From Paraglaciecola chathamensis S18K6 (lineage in GTDB: Bacteria; Pseudomonadota; Gammaproteobacteria; Enterobacterales; Alteromonadaceae), in assembly GCA_000314955.1 (NCBI GenBank), contig BAEM01000006.1, forward strand, positions 1-64,000: 64,000 nucleotides of DNA, written 5' to 3'. The notes under the pieces were generated by a model that saw only the letters and a program-made list of their open reading frames with translations, was not told the origin of the DNA and searched no databases. Numbering within the stretch: position 1 is the first letter of the stretch; every line of letters begins with the position of its first letter. Positions 36,173-44,679 of the stretch are shown in pieces. The position numbers were made by a program, and so were the translations under genes.

Positions 36173-37258
36173 CTAGTCCTTCTCAGTTTTAGCAAATATT
36201 GCCCATACATCATCATCGACATCCTTTCTGTTTGAAACTGGGTGGTCAATATAATAGGGTCTCTTATTAGTGAGGTAGTAATCACAAGGGTTTTCTTGGA
36301 AAGTTTCGCGATTTTCCCTTAATTTTACTAACTTAATAATTTTAGTTTCTGAGCATTGATAGCCTTCACTTTGTAAGATACACGTAGAGCAATTTCGATC
36401 TTTAACTACCCTTTGCTTGCTAGTAAATACATGCTCATCGACTTTCAAATAAGTATAAATCTGGTCAGATATTTTGTTAACAAAATCTTCAAATTTTTCT
36501 GGGTGATTGTCTCTAGTCATTTTGCAAATGCTAGATAACTGCACATCATTAACTTCTTCATACAAGCCTGTTTTTCTCTTTAATAGTGAGGAAATGTGCT
36601 GAGACGGCGGTGTATTTCCGTCCAATTCATTACAGCTTTTCCTTAGCCAATGAAGTAATGGTTTTTGCATGCACGGAGCAAACTTAATCTTTTCTTCAGC
36701 AACATTACGACTGAAACAGTCCGGTTCACCATCAATGTCATACTGTTGACATTCGGTCACAATTTCACCACGTAGCATTTCTTTTAGGTTTGATACTGAG
36801 CTTCTTAAATTTGCGGTGGTTAGAGTGAATAGAGCTTTTTTGTGGTGGAGACAGTATTTCTCATTTAACCAAGCTGCACGGAAATAGCCAAAGCCCAAAT
36901 TTCTCAAGTCAATCGCTATGCAATCTCTACAGAAATTGATACTGAGAAAAGCATTTTGAGTTTGCATACTATAGTTTTGAATTCCATGTCTAAACACGGA
37001 AGAGACTATTTCAAAGTGAGAAACAGGGTTTGAAAACATGCCAGCAAGAGGCTTGGCGATACCTGAACGTTGCAGGGTATCAAGCAATTCCTCTTTATCG
37101 TAATGCTTAAAGTTGCCGGACTGAATGGATTTAACAAAAGGATAGGCTCTCCACTTTCCATGTTGATTAATTAATCCAGTAAAGTCGCTTTCTCCATTGA
37201 TCATTAGTACTCGGAATATAAAACTCTGAACTGATTCATCTCCTTGTATTAGTTTCAA
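36173..37258 (-). CDS. Second TniQ-family protein (short)
   Basis: A 361-residue protein with a TniQ-type zinc site: C110-x2-C113 (NFCRDC), W130 and C136-x2-H139 (YCLHH). A second cysteine set lies near the C-terminus (NCSTCILQSEGYQC). The N-terminal IFRVLMINGESDF region fits the TniQ fold only loosely. It is shorter than TnsD and lacks the extended C-terminal DNA-recognition region. It follows tnsD by 12 bp in the same direction, so it belongs to the tns operon. Two-TniQ Tn7-like elements usually devote one protein to the fixed attachment site and the other to a second pathway; which does what here is unknown. Confidence 0.75.
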   Translation of the reverse strand: MKLIQGDESVQSFIFRVLMINGESDFTGLINQHGKWRAYPFVKSIQSGNFKHYDKEELLDTLQRSGIAKPLAGMFSNPVSHFEIVSSVFRHGIQNYSMQTQNAFLSINFCRDCIAIDLRNLGFGYFRAAWLNEKYCLHHKKALFTLTTANLRSSVSNLKEMLRGEIVTECQQYDIDGEPDCFSRNVAEEKIKFAPCMQKPLLHWLRKSCNELDGNTPPSQHISSLLKRKTGLYEEVNDVQLSSICKMTRDNHPEKFEDFVNKISDQIYTYLKVDEHVFTSKQRVVKDRNCSTCILQSEGYQCSETKIIKLVKLRENRETFQENPCDYYLTNKRPYYIDHPVSNRKDVDDDVWAIFAKTEKD

Positions 37259-37270
37259 GTAAAAGTCACC

Positions 37271-38827
37271 TCACTCTTTATTCATATATTTATTAATCAC
37301 ATTCATGGTTAACGGCAACTTTTTCTTACCCTTCAATAACCAACCGTGACTACCAATTTCTTCATCGATCTTACTGAGTGAAATGGCGTCATTCTTACTC
37401 ATTAATATTGCCGAAACTTTCTCTGCTAGAGAAATGTCTCGCTCTGGCCAATCAACCTTCCAGTGAAACTTATTTTTCAGTGGTGCAGGCATCGTGCTAT
37501 TTAACCAGCTTTTATCATTTCGATATAACCAATGGAATGCCGAGTAACACTGATTTTTGATTTCTTGTTTGATAGCTTTTGGTTGTCGCTGTATACAGCG
37601 TAATATTTCCAACCTGTTGCGCCTACGTTTTGACTCAAATTTGTAGCGTCTTCTCTTTTGAACTAATCCAGGCTCAGAAGATATGATTTGCTCAACACTT
37701 CCGACGGAGATATCCGTTTTGTAAGCGATATAATTTCTATGGAACCCTCGATATGCATAATTTAATACTTGTTTAATCACCGAATCATCAATAGTACGAG
37801 GGATCCGCTTAATCTCTATCTTATTATATAACGCCAGATGTTTGATAAAACACCTGCTCATGCCTGTTAGTCGGTGTATTTGCAGAATCGGCATACCTTT
37901 TCTTAACAGATCTAGGCATTCAGATGTTGGATGATCTATTTTTTTACCAACAGTCTTAGGAAAGTATCTTTTGTTTGAGTACCCATCTAATAGAAATGAA
38001 ATTAATAGATATTTGAACGGATGCTGAGTGAATTTTCCATTTAGCAAATGATAAACATAATTATTTTTTGCTGTTTTTAATGGTGAAATAACATCATTTG
38101 GTAAATTAAGTTCTTCGGCTAACATCCTCAAATCAGTTGTTAATTTCTTATTTTTAATCGTTCCCGACCGAAGCATATAGCCAGTTTTACACAATAATTC
38201 TCTTAGCTTTGGTAAATTGAAGCACTCTGTTGTTGCTAATTCATCAAATATGAATTGCTTAGTGTGTTTAGCAAATGCAAACATTGTATCATTTGCATGG
38301 GTCGCATCCATATTATGAGGTGGTAGAAAAGAAGGAGCAATATGTACTCTTGCTGGCAGCTTCAACCTATTCAATATCACAGGATGCTTGCTGCATGATT
38401 CAACCCCTGGTATTTGATGAGAAATGTGCCAATAGTTAACACCATGCTCATAAATGTCCTCTTTAGCGCATGCTGGACAATATTTTACTGCTAACTCTTC
38501 CGTTTCATTGAAGCTTGCTAGATTACATGCTCGCAATAGAGCATTACAATCTCCTTGTAGAAATGCGTTGATAATAGCTGGTGAGCGAGTGGGTAAATAA
38601 TATACAAAAAGCTTTAATAGAGTTTGTTGCTGTTGTATGTGTTCGATATCACTCAACGAAAGATTAGAGGTAAATCTAATACCGGCATTTAAGTAAGGAT
38701 GAATTGAAACCCGATTTTTATTAAAATTTTCATACAAAAATTGCTCAACAGGTTTACCTGTCAAAGTAATGCTGCGTATTATCCTGCTGTAGAACGACTC
38801 ATCAGGATATCCACTTGGCAACCGCAT
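37271..38827 (-). CDS. tnsD: TnsD/TniQ target-selection protein
   Basis: A 518-residue protein, close to the 508 of Tn7 TnsD. The N-terminal TniQ domain (LPSGYPDESFYSRIIR) carries the zinc site C117-x2-C120 (KYCPAC), a WHISHQIPG segment and C145-x2-H148 (SCSKH). The C-terminal 300 residues contain several basic helix-turn-helix-like stretches (LRKGMPILQIHRLTGMSR; NYIAYKTDISVGSVEQI) suited to binding the attachment site. Given the insertion point, the likely target is the 3' end of the adjacent yhiN-like gene. It begins 24 bp after the tnsC stop. Confidence 0.88.
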   Translation of the reverse strand: MRLPSGYPDESFYSRIIRSITLTGKPVEQFLYENFNKNRVSIHPYLNAGIRFTSNLSLSDIEHIQQQQTLLKLFVYYLPTRSPAIINAFLQGDCNALLRACNLASFNETEELAVKYCPACAKEDIYEHGVNYWHISHQIPGVESCSKHPVILNRLKLPARVHIAPSFLPPHNMDATHANDTMFAFAKHTKQFIFDELATTECFNLPKLRELLCKTGYMLRSGTIKNKKLTTDLRMLAEELNLPNDVISPLKTAKNNYVYHLLNGKFTQHPFKYLLISFLLDGYSNKRYFPKTVGKKIDHPTSECLDLLRKGMPILQIHRLTGMSRCFIKHLALYNKIEIKRIPRTIDDSVIKQVLNYAYRGFHRNYIAYKTDISVGSVEQIISSEPGLVQKRRRYKFESKRRRNRLEILRCIQRQPKAIKQEIKNQCYSAFHWLYRNDKSWLNSTMPAPLKNKFHWKVDWPERDISLAEKVSAILMSKNDAISLSKIDEEIGSHGWLLKGKKKLPLTMNVINKYMNKE

Positions 38828-38851
38828 TGGTCAACATTCTCGAACTCCGCA

Positions 38852-40282
38852 TCATGCAAGTTGCTTTAGTGGATCGTCGCAAAGGATGCCAATACTGCGA
38901 AAATATTCGTTGGCATCGTCCTCGTCCACTCCTCGTCTCAATAGATCTGGGTCATCTATGCGAGATATAAGATCAACACAGGAAGCTAACTCTATTAACT
39001 TTTTAGAGAATTCAGGGTGCTGAGGTCTTGTTATATCTGCTATAGAATGAGTTTTGATATTAACATTAGCTTCACTATCAATAACCGCATTGTTGGTAGC
39101 TTGACGGTTGCGGCGCGGCATTGTAATTTCAGCTCGTAAATCTATCACCTCTTTTGTTCTTGATGATAGACCAAGAGCGCTTAGGGCAGCCTGACGAAGA
39201 ACTCCATCTGTAATTCGTTCATCACCTGAACCGATGACTAAACGTTGCGCTGCCCTGTAGATACGATGTGCCATATCTAGATTGCCTACAGAAAGCTCAA
39301 AAATTGTATTGTTAAGTTCTTCAGTCAATTCTGTCGTTACATTAGTCCAATGCAAATCCCATAACTCTTCTATAAAACAATCCCATTCCTGACTGTCTCT
39401 AGCTAGCTGTTTCATAATAAAGTAGCCACCACCTTCAGCTCTTCTCGCAGCTTTGAGTACTTTAGCTAACGTGTTATCAAATGGAGGATTAGCACAAAAG
39501 AGCATGGGTATTCCTAACTTGTTGACCAGCGTATGTATAAAATTAAGCAGGTTATTTTCTCCTCCCGTTTTTTTGAATGTGAGTCTTTGCACTTCGTCTA
39601 TAACAAGCATGCCCAAGAAGTTCACCTTAATTTTTTGTTCTATTTGGTCAGTCAAATCCTCTATTTTCGTTGCCGGTTTTGTTTTACCCTCTTGGACAAT
39701 ATTGTCTATGCAGACAAGTATTTTCTTACAAAGGTCACGAACACTCGAATTATTTGGGCAATCAACTTTTATCCATACAATCTGACGCTGATATTCCATT
39801 TTTTTGCCGTGATAATTGTCGTGCATTATAACAGTTGGAAAATAGTTGAGTACCTGCTCTAGCATACTAGTCTTTCCAACACCACTATCGCCAATAAGGG
39901 TTATACATTCTGCTTTCGACACAAAATAACCAGTTTTAGGGGCAATTTGGGGGCGTTTGTCAGATGGATAATGAAGATATTGAGCTGTTGTTGGTGTAAA
40001 CGGATTTTTAGATGAATAGCCATCCTTTAACGTCGTTTCAATAGCTCTGAAAACCTCTGCATAAAGTGGGAGTGGTTGACGAAGTGCTTTAAGTCGAATT
40101 GTATATTCAGCTCTAACTAGGGGATCAGCGTCTTCACGGACATGAACATCTAGCTCGGGATAGTTGCTAAATTTATCCATGATCTTATCTGTACCTACTT
40201 TTTTAGGTAAAGCCTCTATCCATGGATTCCCCTTGTGCTCAGGAAGTATTGCTTCTTGGTAATTTGCTTTTTCTATATTCAC
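38852..40282 (-). CDS. tnsC: TnsC AAA+ transposition regulator
   Basis: A 476-residue AAA+ ATPase with Walker A GDSGVGKT at 131-138 and Walker B MLVIDEVQRL with D229-E230. TnsC links the TniQ-type target selector to the TnsAB transposase and provides target immunity. Tn7 TnsC is longer (555), and both tails here are shorter. The start is a GTG that shares its first base with the tnsB stop (TAGTG), with AAAGGTAG just upstream, so the two proteins are translationally coupled. Confidence 0.92.
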   Translation of the reverse strand: MNIEKANYQEAILPEHKGNPWIEALPKKVGTDKIMDKFSNYPELDVHVREDADPLVRAEYTIRLKALRQPLPLYAEVFRAIETTLKDGYSSKNPFTPTTAQYLHYPSDKRPQIAPKTGYFVSKAECITLIGDSGVGKTSMLEQVLNYFPTVIMHDNYHGKKMEYQRQIVWIKVDCPNNSSVRDLCKKILVCIDNIVQEGKTKPATKIEDLTDQIEQKIKVNFLGMLVIDEVQRLTFKKTGGENNLLNFIHTLVNKLGIPMLFCANPPFDNTLAKVLKAARRAEGGGYFIMKQLARDSQEWDCFIEELWDLHWTNVTTELTEELNNTIFELSVGNLDMAHRIYRAAQRLVIGSGDERITDGVLRQAALSALGLSSRTKEVIDLRAEITMPRRNRQATNNAVIDSEANVNIKTHSIADITRPQHPEFSKKLIELASCVDLISRIDDPDLLRRGVDEDDANEYFRSIGILCDDPLKQLA

Positions 40283-42396
40283 TATCTACCTTTAGGCCTG
40301 CGAGGCAACGATACTGGTTTCCCTTTTGGTAAAACAGTTATTGGTGATGGTGGTAATTCGTTGACGTTATTTTCATCAATTGCGTTGGTAGTATTTTTAA
40401 TTTCATTTCTTCTATTTTCGCGAATATTTGCAACGCGATGAGAAAAGGGCGCTGATTCCTCCGGAATATTAGCTTTTGCTGACTTTTCCTTGTCTTTACG
40501 AAACTTGCTGGCATCAATAGATTCTACAGATATAGGTGTTTCAGCCTCTTTTTGCTCGCGCCAATCTTGAAATACTTCCACTTCATACATAAGCTTATTC
40601 TCGAACATATTGCTTCGCGGGAGAAGATTGCATCTAACAAAGTCATCATTTTTATTGAACCTTACATACATATAATTTGTTGTATTTTCATTGATGCGAG
40701 CATCAAGCTTCCAACTCCCGTTAGTCCTAGCAATTGCCGCTAGATTGTCCTTAACTACTCGGTCACAAGAGTAATAAAGCCCATTAAATTCAATACCTCG
40801 TTCGGTCATTGTCGCCTTCGCAAGCGGATACATCCGGCTAATAACCTCACTCTCGTTAGCTATTTGCAATGAGTGTTTATGATTCAAAACATTTATTTTC
40901 CAAAAGTTGATAGGGGTGGGGGCTAGATCGTGTTTTATTATTAGAGGACTCGACTCAGCCAATCTATCGTATTTTGATCTATTAAGCTCAAGAACAGCGT
41001 CAATCAGCAGTTTTGTGAAATCTTTTAGAGTATAAATAGCATCTTTTCGAGGATCTTTATCACCGCGTACCACTTTGCCACCACGCGTTGTTCCTAATAG
41101 GTCATGAATTAATTCCTTGTTAATAAGGCCAAATCGATTCTCTACAAATGATTTAAAATCTGGTCTATAGGGTGGTGATAGCTGTAATTCAGTCAAGGGT
41201 ACAACTAGCTTTTGCGGCTGGAGACCTATCATTTCTCCATTGTCACACATTAGCGTAAGTGGAATATGATGAATCGGCCAATCGCTATCTTGAATATCAA
41301 TGCCAAATTCCTTGCAGTAAGAAACTTTGGGTAGGAAAGCGTTAGCAAGTGCTTGTCGGGCTGCTCGCCATGATGCATAGAACAAAGATACGTTTATTCC
41401 ACATATAGCCCCGCTTGCTCTGTCTACGATAGAGTAAATAGTAGGGCGACCGAGAATCAAATTTGATGACCATTCTGATACTATATGAGCATCAGCAACT
41501 GTAGCGTCAATTTCAAAACAATCGCCAGGTACTGACCACTTAGAGCTTGCGCTTCCCATCACCCCCCTTCGATTAAGCAAATAATCTCGCTCAGTGGTTG
41601 TTAACCTAATTGATTCTGCATCACTAAATAGTTTTCGCTTCCAATAGCTTAACTGTCTCAAGCTTGGCACGCGAGGTACGTTTCCTAGTGCATTTGCCAT
41701 TTTAATTTCATCAGAATAGTAAGTTCTTAACATTTCCTTGTATGTATCTGAGAGCGGTTTTCCATGAGCTTTGAAATAATGTTTTTTAAGAATTTTACGA
41801 AACTTTTCCTTATCATCATCAGTTACGATGAAGTTACTTGCTTTCTCTATTGTTAGCGTTCTTGATTTTTTGGGAGCACCTAAAGGTGTAGTTTTCACAA
41901 CCTTTGTTTTACCAACCCCTCCGCAAGCACTATAAGCAGGTAAAAGAGCATTTCGGGTTTGACCAAACTTGTAAAATTGTTTGAGTAAGCGGTGGATCTT
42001 TCTTACACCTACGCCCACCTTCTCGGCATGGCGACCAACACTATTTACTCGCTTGACTGTGGACAACTCAATAAGAAGATCTTGATCATGCACTAAGTCT
42101 TTGATCAACGCATAATTTGCATCTCTCATTTCAATATGTCGCTCACTTATTTCTGTGTCATCCTTCAACATATATACTGGTAGTTTGAAATTTCCTTTGA
42201 AAATGTAGTGCTCACTTATGGCGTGCTTGAAGGTATCAAAATCAATCAATAAAGGTCGTTTTTCCTCTTTAGAATCATTAATCGGGTATATGATAGTGAA
42301 ATTATGTCCTTCGTCAGCTAACAGAATTCGCCACAAGCCAGGCTCGACACCATCAAAGCTTTTTATATCCCAAACACTATTCCTAAGAATTTCCAT
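40282..42396 (-). CDS. tnsB: TnsB DDE transposase
   Basis: A 704-residue transposase (Tn7 TnsB has 702) that binds the end repeats and joins the 3' ends to target DNA. The catalytic triad is visible: D297 in CFEIDATVADAH, D385 in LMCDNGEMIG and E419 in FKSFVENRFG. Spacings of 88 and 34 residues are almost those of Tn7 (88 and 35). The N-terminal 250 residues are helical DNA-binding domains. The C-terminal tail is polar and proline-rich, as needed for contact with TnsC. It overlaps tnsA by 14 bases. Confidence 0.95.
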   Translation of the reverse strand: MEILRNSVWDIKSFDGVEPGLWRILLADEGHNFTIIYPINDSKEEKRPLLIDFDTFKHAISEHYIFKGNFKLPVYMLKDDTEISERHIEMRDANYALIKDLVHDQDLLIELSTVKRVNSVGRHAEKVGVGVRKIHRLLKQFYKFGQTRNALLPAYSACGGVGKTKVVKTTPLGAPKKSRTLTIEKASNFIVTDDDKEKFRKILKKHYFKAHGKPLSDTYKEMLRTYYSDEIKMANALGNVPRVPSLRQLSYWKRKLFSDAESIRLTTTERDYLLNRRGVMGSASSKWSVPGDCFEIDATVADAHIVSEWSSNLILGRPTIYSIVDRASGAICGINVSLFYASWRAARQALANAFLPKVSYCKEFGIDIQDSDWPIHHIPLTLMCDNGEMIGLQPQKLVVPLTELQLSPPYRPDFKSFVENRFGLINKELIHDLLGTTRGGKVVRGDKDPRKDAIYTLKDFTKLLIDAVLELNRSKYDRLAESSPLIIKHDLAPTPINFWKINVLNHKHSLQIANESEVISRMYPLAKATMTERGIEFNGLYYSCDRVVKDNLAAIARTNGSWKLDARINENTTNYMYVRFNKNDDFVRCNLLPRSNMFENKLMYEVEVFQDWREQKEAETPISVESIDASKFRKDKEKSAKANIPEESAPFSHRVANIRENRRNEIKNTTNAIDENNVNELPPSPITVLPKGKPVSLPRRPKGR

Positions 42397-43207
42397 GCGC
42401 GATACCTAGATCAAAATTTGCTTTCGAATAAATTTCAATAATATCATCACGCTCTAATTGCCTGCATAAATTGACGCTTACATACCTATAGCCAATTAAG
42501 CTTCTCAACAGTTCTAAAGCATTTTCTGGTTTAATTTCCAGATACTTTATAAAGTCGTTACAGATATCTTTAATAAACACTTTGCCTATTGGAACAAATT
42601 GTAAACTTGCTGATATATAATCATCGGAAAAGGTTGGTATATCAGACCGTATACTGTGAGTCGCCCACTTGATGTTTTTACTTTGAATAGCAGTAACATG
42701 GTTACCAGTATAATAGTGGAATTTAACACCCAATAGCTCCCACCACAGACGCTCTATTTCAACTTTTTCAATAACCCGATGATCACCTGAATCATCCTCA
42801 GGTTTCACAGAAAACGCTTCATAAACTATTACATTATTAATTTTACGAGTAAGCAATAAATCGGTCGTGATTATTATGGGTTCTTTACTTACCGGATGTG
42901 CCGGATGTTTGATGTCCAATGATTTGGCGATTTTAATTGAGAAATTAATAGGGAGAAGAGGGAATTGCTCCCGAATATCGACAACCGAATCACTGAATTC
43001 AGCTAAATAAAACAACTCAGTTTCAATCAACGACATGAAATGATGCTTTCGCTTAGATTTGATCCCTGGAATTTGGGAGCGCACTCCTTTGGATGTTACA
43101 TCTTGAACTCTTAGCCATGGTTTATACGATTCGTATTCACCAATCCCATATTTGTTTTTTAATGCTCGGTTGTAATCAGCAAAGGTTTCTAACTTGCGTT
43201 TTGCCAT
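42383..43207 (-). CDS. tnsA: TnsA endonuclease
   Basis: A 274-residue restriction-like endonuclease (Tn7 TnsA has 273) that cuts the 5' ends so the element moves by cut-and-paste. The catalytic residues are probably E64 (IETELFYLAEF), D116 (IIITTDLLLT) and K135 (AFSVKPED), close to Tn7 E63/D114/K132. The conserved VVDIREQFPLL is present. It is the first gene of the tns operon and begins 163 bp inside the right terminus, downstream of the right-end TnsB sites. Because TnsA is intact, simple insertion rather than cointegrate formation is expected. Confidence 0.93.
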   Translation of the reverse strand: MAKRKLETFADYNRALKNKYGIGEYESYKPWLRVQDVTSKGVRSQIPGIKSKRKHHFMSLIETELFYLAEFSDSVVDIREQFPLLPINFSIKIAKSLDIKHPAHPVSKEPIIITTDLLLTRKINNVIVYEAFSVKPEDDSGDHRVIEKVEIERLWWELLGVKFHYYTGNHVTAIQSKNIKWATHSIRSDIPTFSDDYISASLQFVPIGKVFIKDICNDFIKYLEIKPENALELLRSLIGYRYVSVNLCRQLERDDIIEIYSKANFDLGIAHGNS

Positions 43208-43263
43208 AAAGCCACGACTAAATAATTAAAAATTAATCGTAGAATAGGGTAAGCCAGCTAAAA

Positions 43264-43362
43264 GGACAAACTTTATTGTATATATCGAGTAAGTGGACAC
43301 ACTTTATTGTAATAACTCCTCATATGGACAACCTTTATTGTCTATGGACAATCTTTATTGTC
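43264..43362 (-). repeat. Right-end TnsB-binding sites, four copies
   Basis: Four sites read GGACAAACTTTATTGTA and variants on the plus strand (the inverse of the left-end sites) at 43264-43280, 43295-43311, 43326-43342 and 43346-43362. Start-to-start spacing is 31, 31 and 20 bp, so the outermost two are packed closely, as at the right end of Tn7. They also occupy the tnsA promoter region. Confidence 0.9.
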
Positions 43363-43370
43363 TATGGACA

Positions 43371-43375
43371 ATCAA
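43371..43375. repeat. Target-site duplication, right copy (ATCAA), overlapping the yhiN-like stop codon
   Basis: ATCAA follows the terminal ACA at 43370 and matches 21446-21450. The yhiN-like stop codon (TCA on the plus strand, 43372-43374) is inside it, so insertion preserved the reading frame to the last base. Confidence 0.9.
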
Positions 43376-44553
43376 ACCACTTGCCCGGCTACATACCCTG
43401 ACGACCAAGCCCATTGGAAGTTATAGCCCCCTAGCCAGCCGGTAACATCCATCACTTCGCCGATGAAATATAGCCCTTTCACATCTTTGGCTTCCATGGT
43501 TTTAGAGGATAGAAAATCGGTGTCAACGCCGCCTAGTGTAACTTCTGCGGTGCGATAGCCTTCGGTGCCGTTGGGTTTTAACTGCCATTGGTGAAAGGCC
43601 TGTGCAACCTCATTCAGGCTCTTGCCTTGGTATTGTTTTAAGGGTTTGTTCTCAATGCCCAAATAGGGCAACACGGTTTGTACATAACGTTTAGGGTAAA
43701 AAGCTGCGAGGGCATTACTGAGCAATACATCTGGCTGACTTTGCTGAGCTTTGTGTAATTGTTCATACAAATCACCATTTGGGTATAAGTCAAACTCGAC
43801 TGCTTGCCCTGGCTCCCAAAAAGATGATATTTGCAGTACCGCGGGGCCACTTAAGCCTCTGTGGGTAAATAGAATGTTCTCGTTGAAGCTGGTGTCGTTG
43901 CAGCTGGCACTGGCGTCGAGGGAGATCCCGCTTAGCTCGGCTAATACGTTTTTGTCTTGCTCGTGCAGAGTGAAAGGCACTAGGCCTGCGCGAGTGGGTT
44001 TCACCGTTAAACCAAATTGCTCAGCGACTTTATAACCGAAAGGACTGGCTCCCAGTTTCGGCATCGACAGCCCGCCAGTGGCAATAACTAACGACTCACA
44101 TTGATACTCGCCTTTACTGGTCTGCAAGGTAAAACCGCTATCACCTTTTTCTATTTGCAGTACGTCACATTGGTTTGTCACTGTGGCGCCTGCTTTGTCA
44201 CATTCGCTGAGTAACATGCTGAGTATGTCTTTCGCGCTATCGTCACAAAATAGTTGGCCTAGCGTTTTCTCGTGATAGGCAATGCCATACTCGGCAACCA
44301 AGCTGATAAAATCCCACTGAGTGTATTGGCTTAGCGCTGATTTACAAAAGTGTTTGTTATCACACAGGAAGTTTTCGTGAGAAGCATACATATTGGTGAA
44401 ATTGCAGCGACCACCACCAGACATCAGAATTTTGCCACCAATTCGTTTGGCGTGGTCAAGCACAGCAACACTACGCCCGCGCTTTCCCGCTTGCGCGGCA
44501 CAAAACAAGCCTGCGGCACCTGCACCTATGACGATTACGTCTACTTTTTTCAC
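43372..44553 (-). CDS. yhiN: YhiN-like NAD(P)/FAD-dependent flavoprotein; transposon attachment gene
   Basis: A flavoprotein of the HI0933/YhiN family of unknown substrate. The N-terminus has the FAD fold VDVIVIGAGAAGLFCAAQ, then KRIGGKILMSGGGRCNFTN, and the C-terminus has the family's TEVTLGGVDTD and GEVMDVTGWLGGYNFQWAWSSG. The GTG at 44553 gives MKKVDVIVIGAGAAG, matching the family start, with AGGCAG upstream; the open frame extends to a TTG at 44613. The transposon right end touches its stop codon, leaving the protein intact but removing its native downstream sequence. yhiN is, to my knowledge, a recurrent attachment gene of Tn7-like elements. Confidence 0.88.
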   Translation of the reverse strand: MKKVDVIVIGAGAAGLFCAAQAGKRGRSVAVLDHAKRIGGKILMSGGGRCNFTNMYASHENFLCDNKHFCKSALSQYTQWDFISLVAEYGIAYHEKTLGQLFCDDSAKDILSMLLSECDKAGATVTNQCDVLQIEKGDSGFTLQTSKGEYQCESLVIATGGLSMPKLGASPFGYKVAEQFGLTVKPTRAGLVPFTLHEQDKNVLAELSGISLDASASCNDTSFNENILFTHRGLSGPAVLQISSFWEPGQAVEFDLYPNGDLYEQLHKAQQSQPDVLLSNALAAFYPKRYVQTVLPYLGIENKPLKQYQGKSLNEVAQAFHQWQLKPNGTEGYRTAEVTLGGVDTDFLSSKTMEAKDVKGLYFIGEVMDVTGWLGGYNFQWAWSSGYVAGQVV

Positions 44554-44679
44554 GTTACTGCCTGTTGTTCTAAGAGATGTATTTCGCGCGGAGTATAAAG
44601 AATTTTGCTTCAAAAACCCAAATTAATGCTAAGTTGTGCCCACGCTATCTTCTATATTCCCCCAGACTAAGGAGCCATT

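Larger units (their letters stand above)
21451..43370 (-). mobile_element. Complete Tn7-like transposon inserted at the 3' end of a yhiN-like gene
   Basis: The element is 21,920 bp, with 5'-TGT...ACA-3' termini. The 25-base inverted ends share TGT, then GACAATAAAG, then TTGTCC. A perfect ATCAA duplication flanks it. It encodes TnsA, TnsB, TnsC, TnsD/TniQ, a second TniQ and a degenerate tyrosine recombinase. Its cargo is a TIR protein, an HD alarmone hydrolase and a six-gene type I restriction operon. As in Tn7, tnsA lies nearest the right end and that end faces the attachment gene. All core genes are full length, so the element may be active. No Cas gene or CRISPR array is present, so it is not a CRISPR-associated transposon. 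Confidence 0.95.

Noticed and set aside
36173-37258. Second protein after tnsD considered as TnsE
   Set aside because: It is much shorter than TnsE and shows a TniQ-type C-x2-C / C-x2-H zinc site, so a second TniQ is the better call.
39453-39862. Two overlapping plus-strand frames of about 110 codons inside tnsC
   Set aside because: They lie antisense to a conserved AAA+ gene with intact motifs and have no features of their own.
21451-43370. Island considered as a prophage or integrative element driven by the tyrosine recombinase
   Set aside because: The recombinase homologue has lost key catalytic residues, there are no phage or conjugation genes, and the ends carry TnsB sites with a 5-bp duplication rather than att core repeats.
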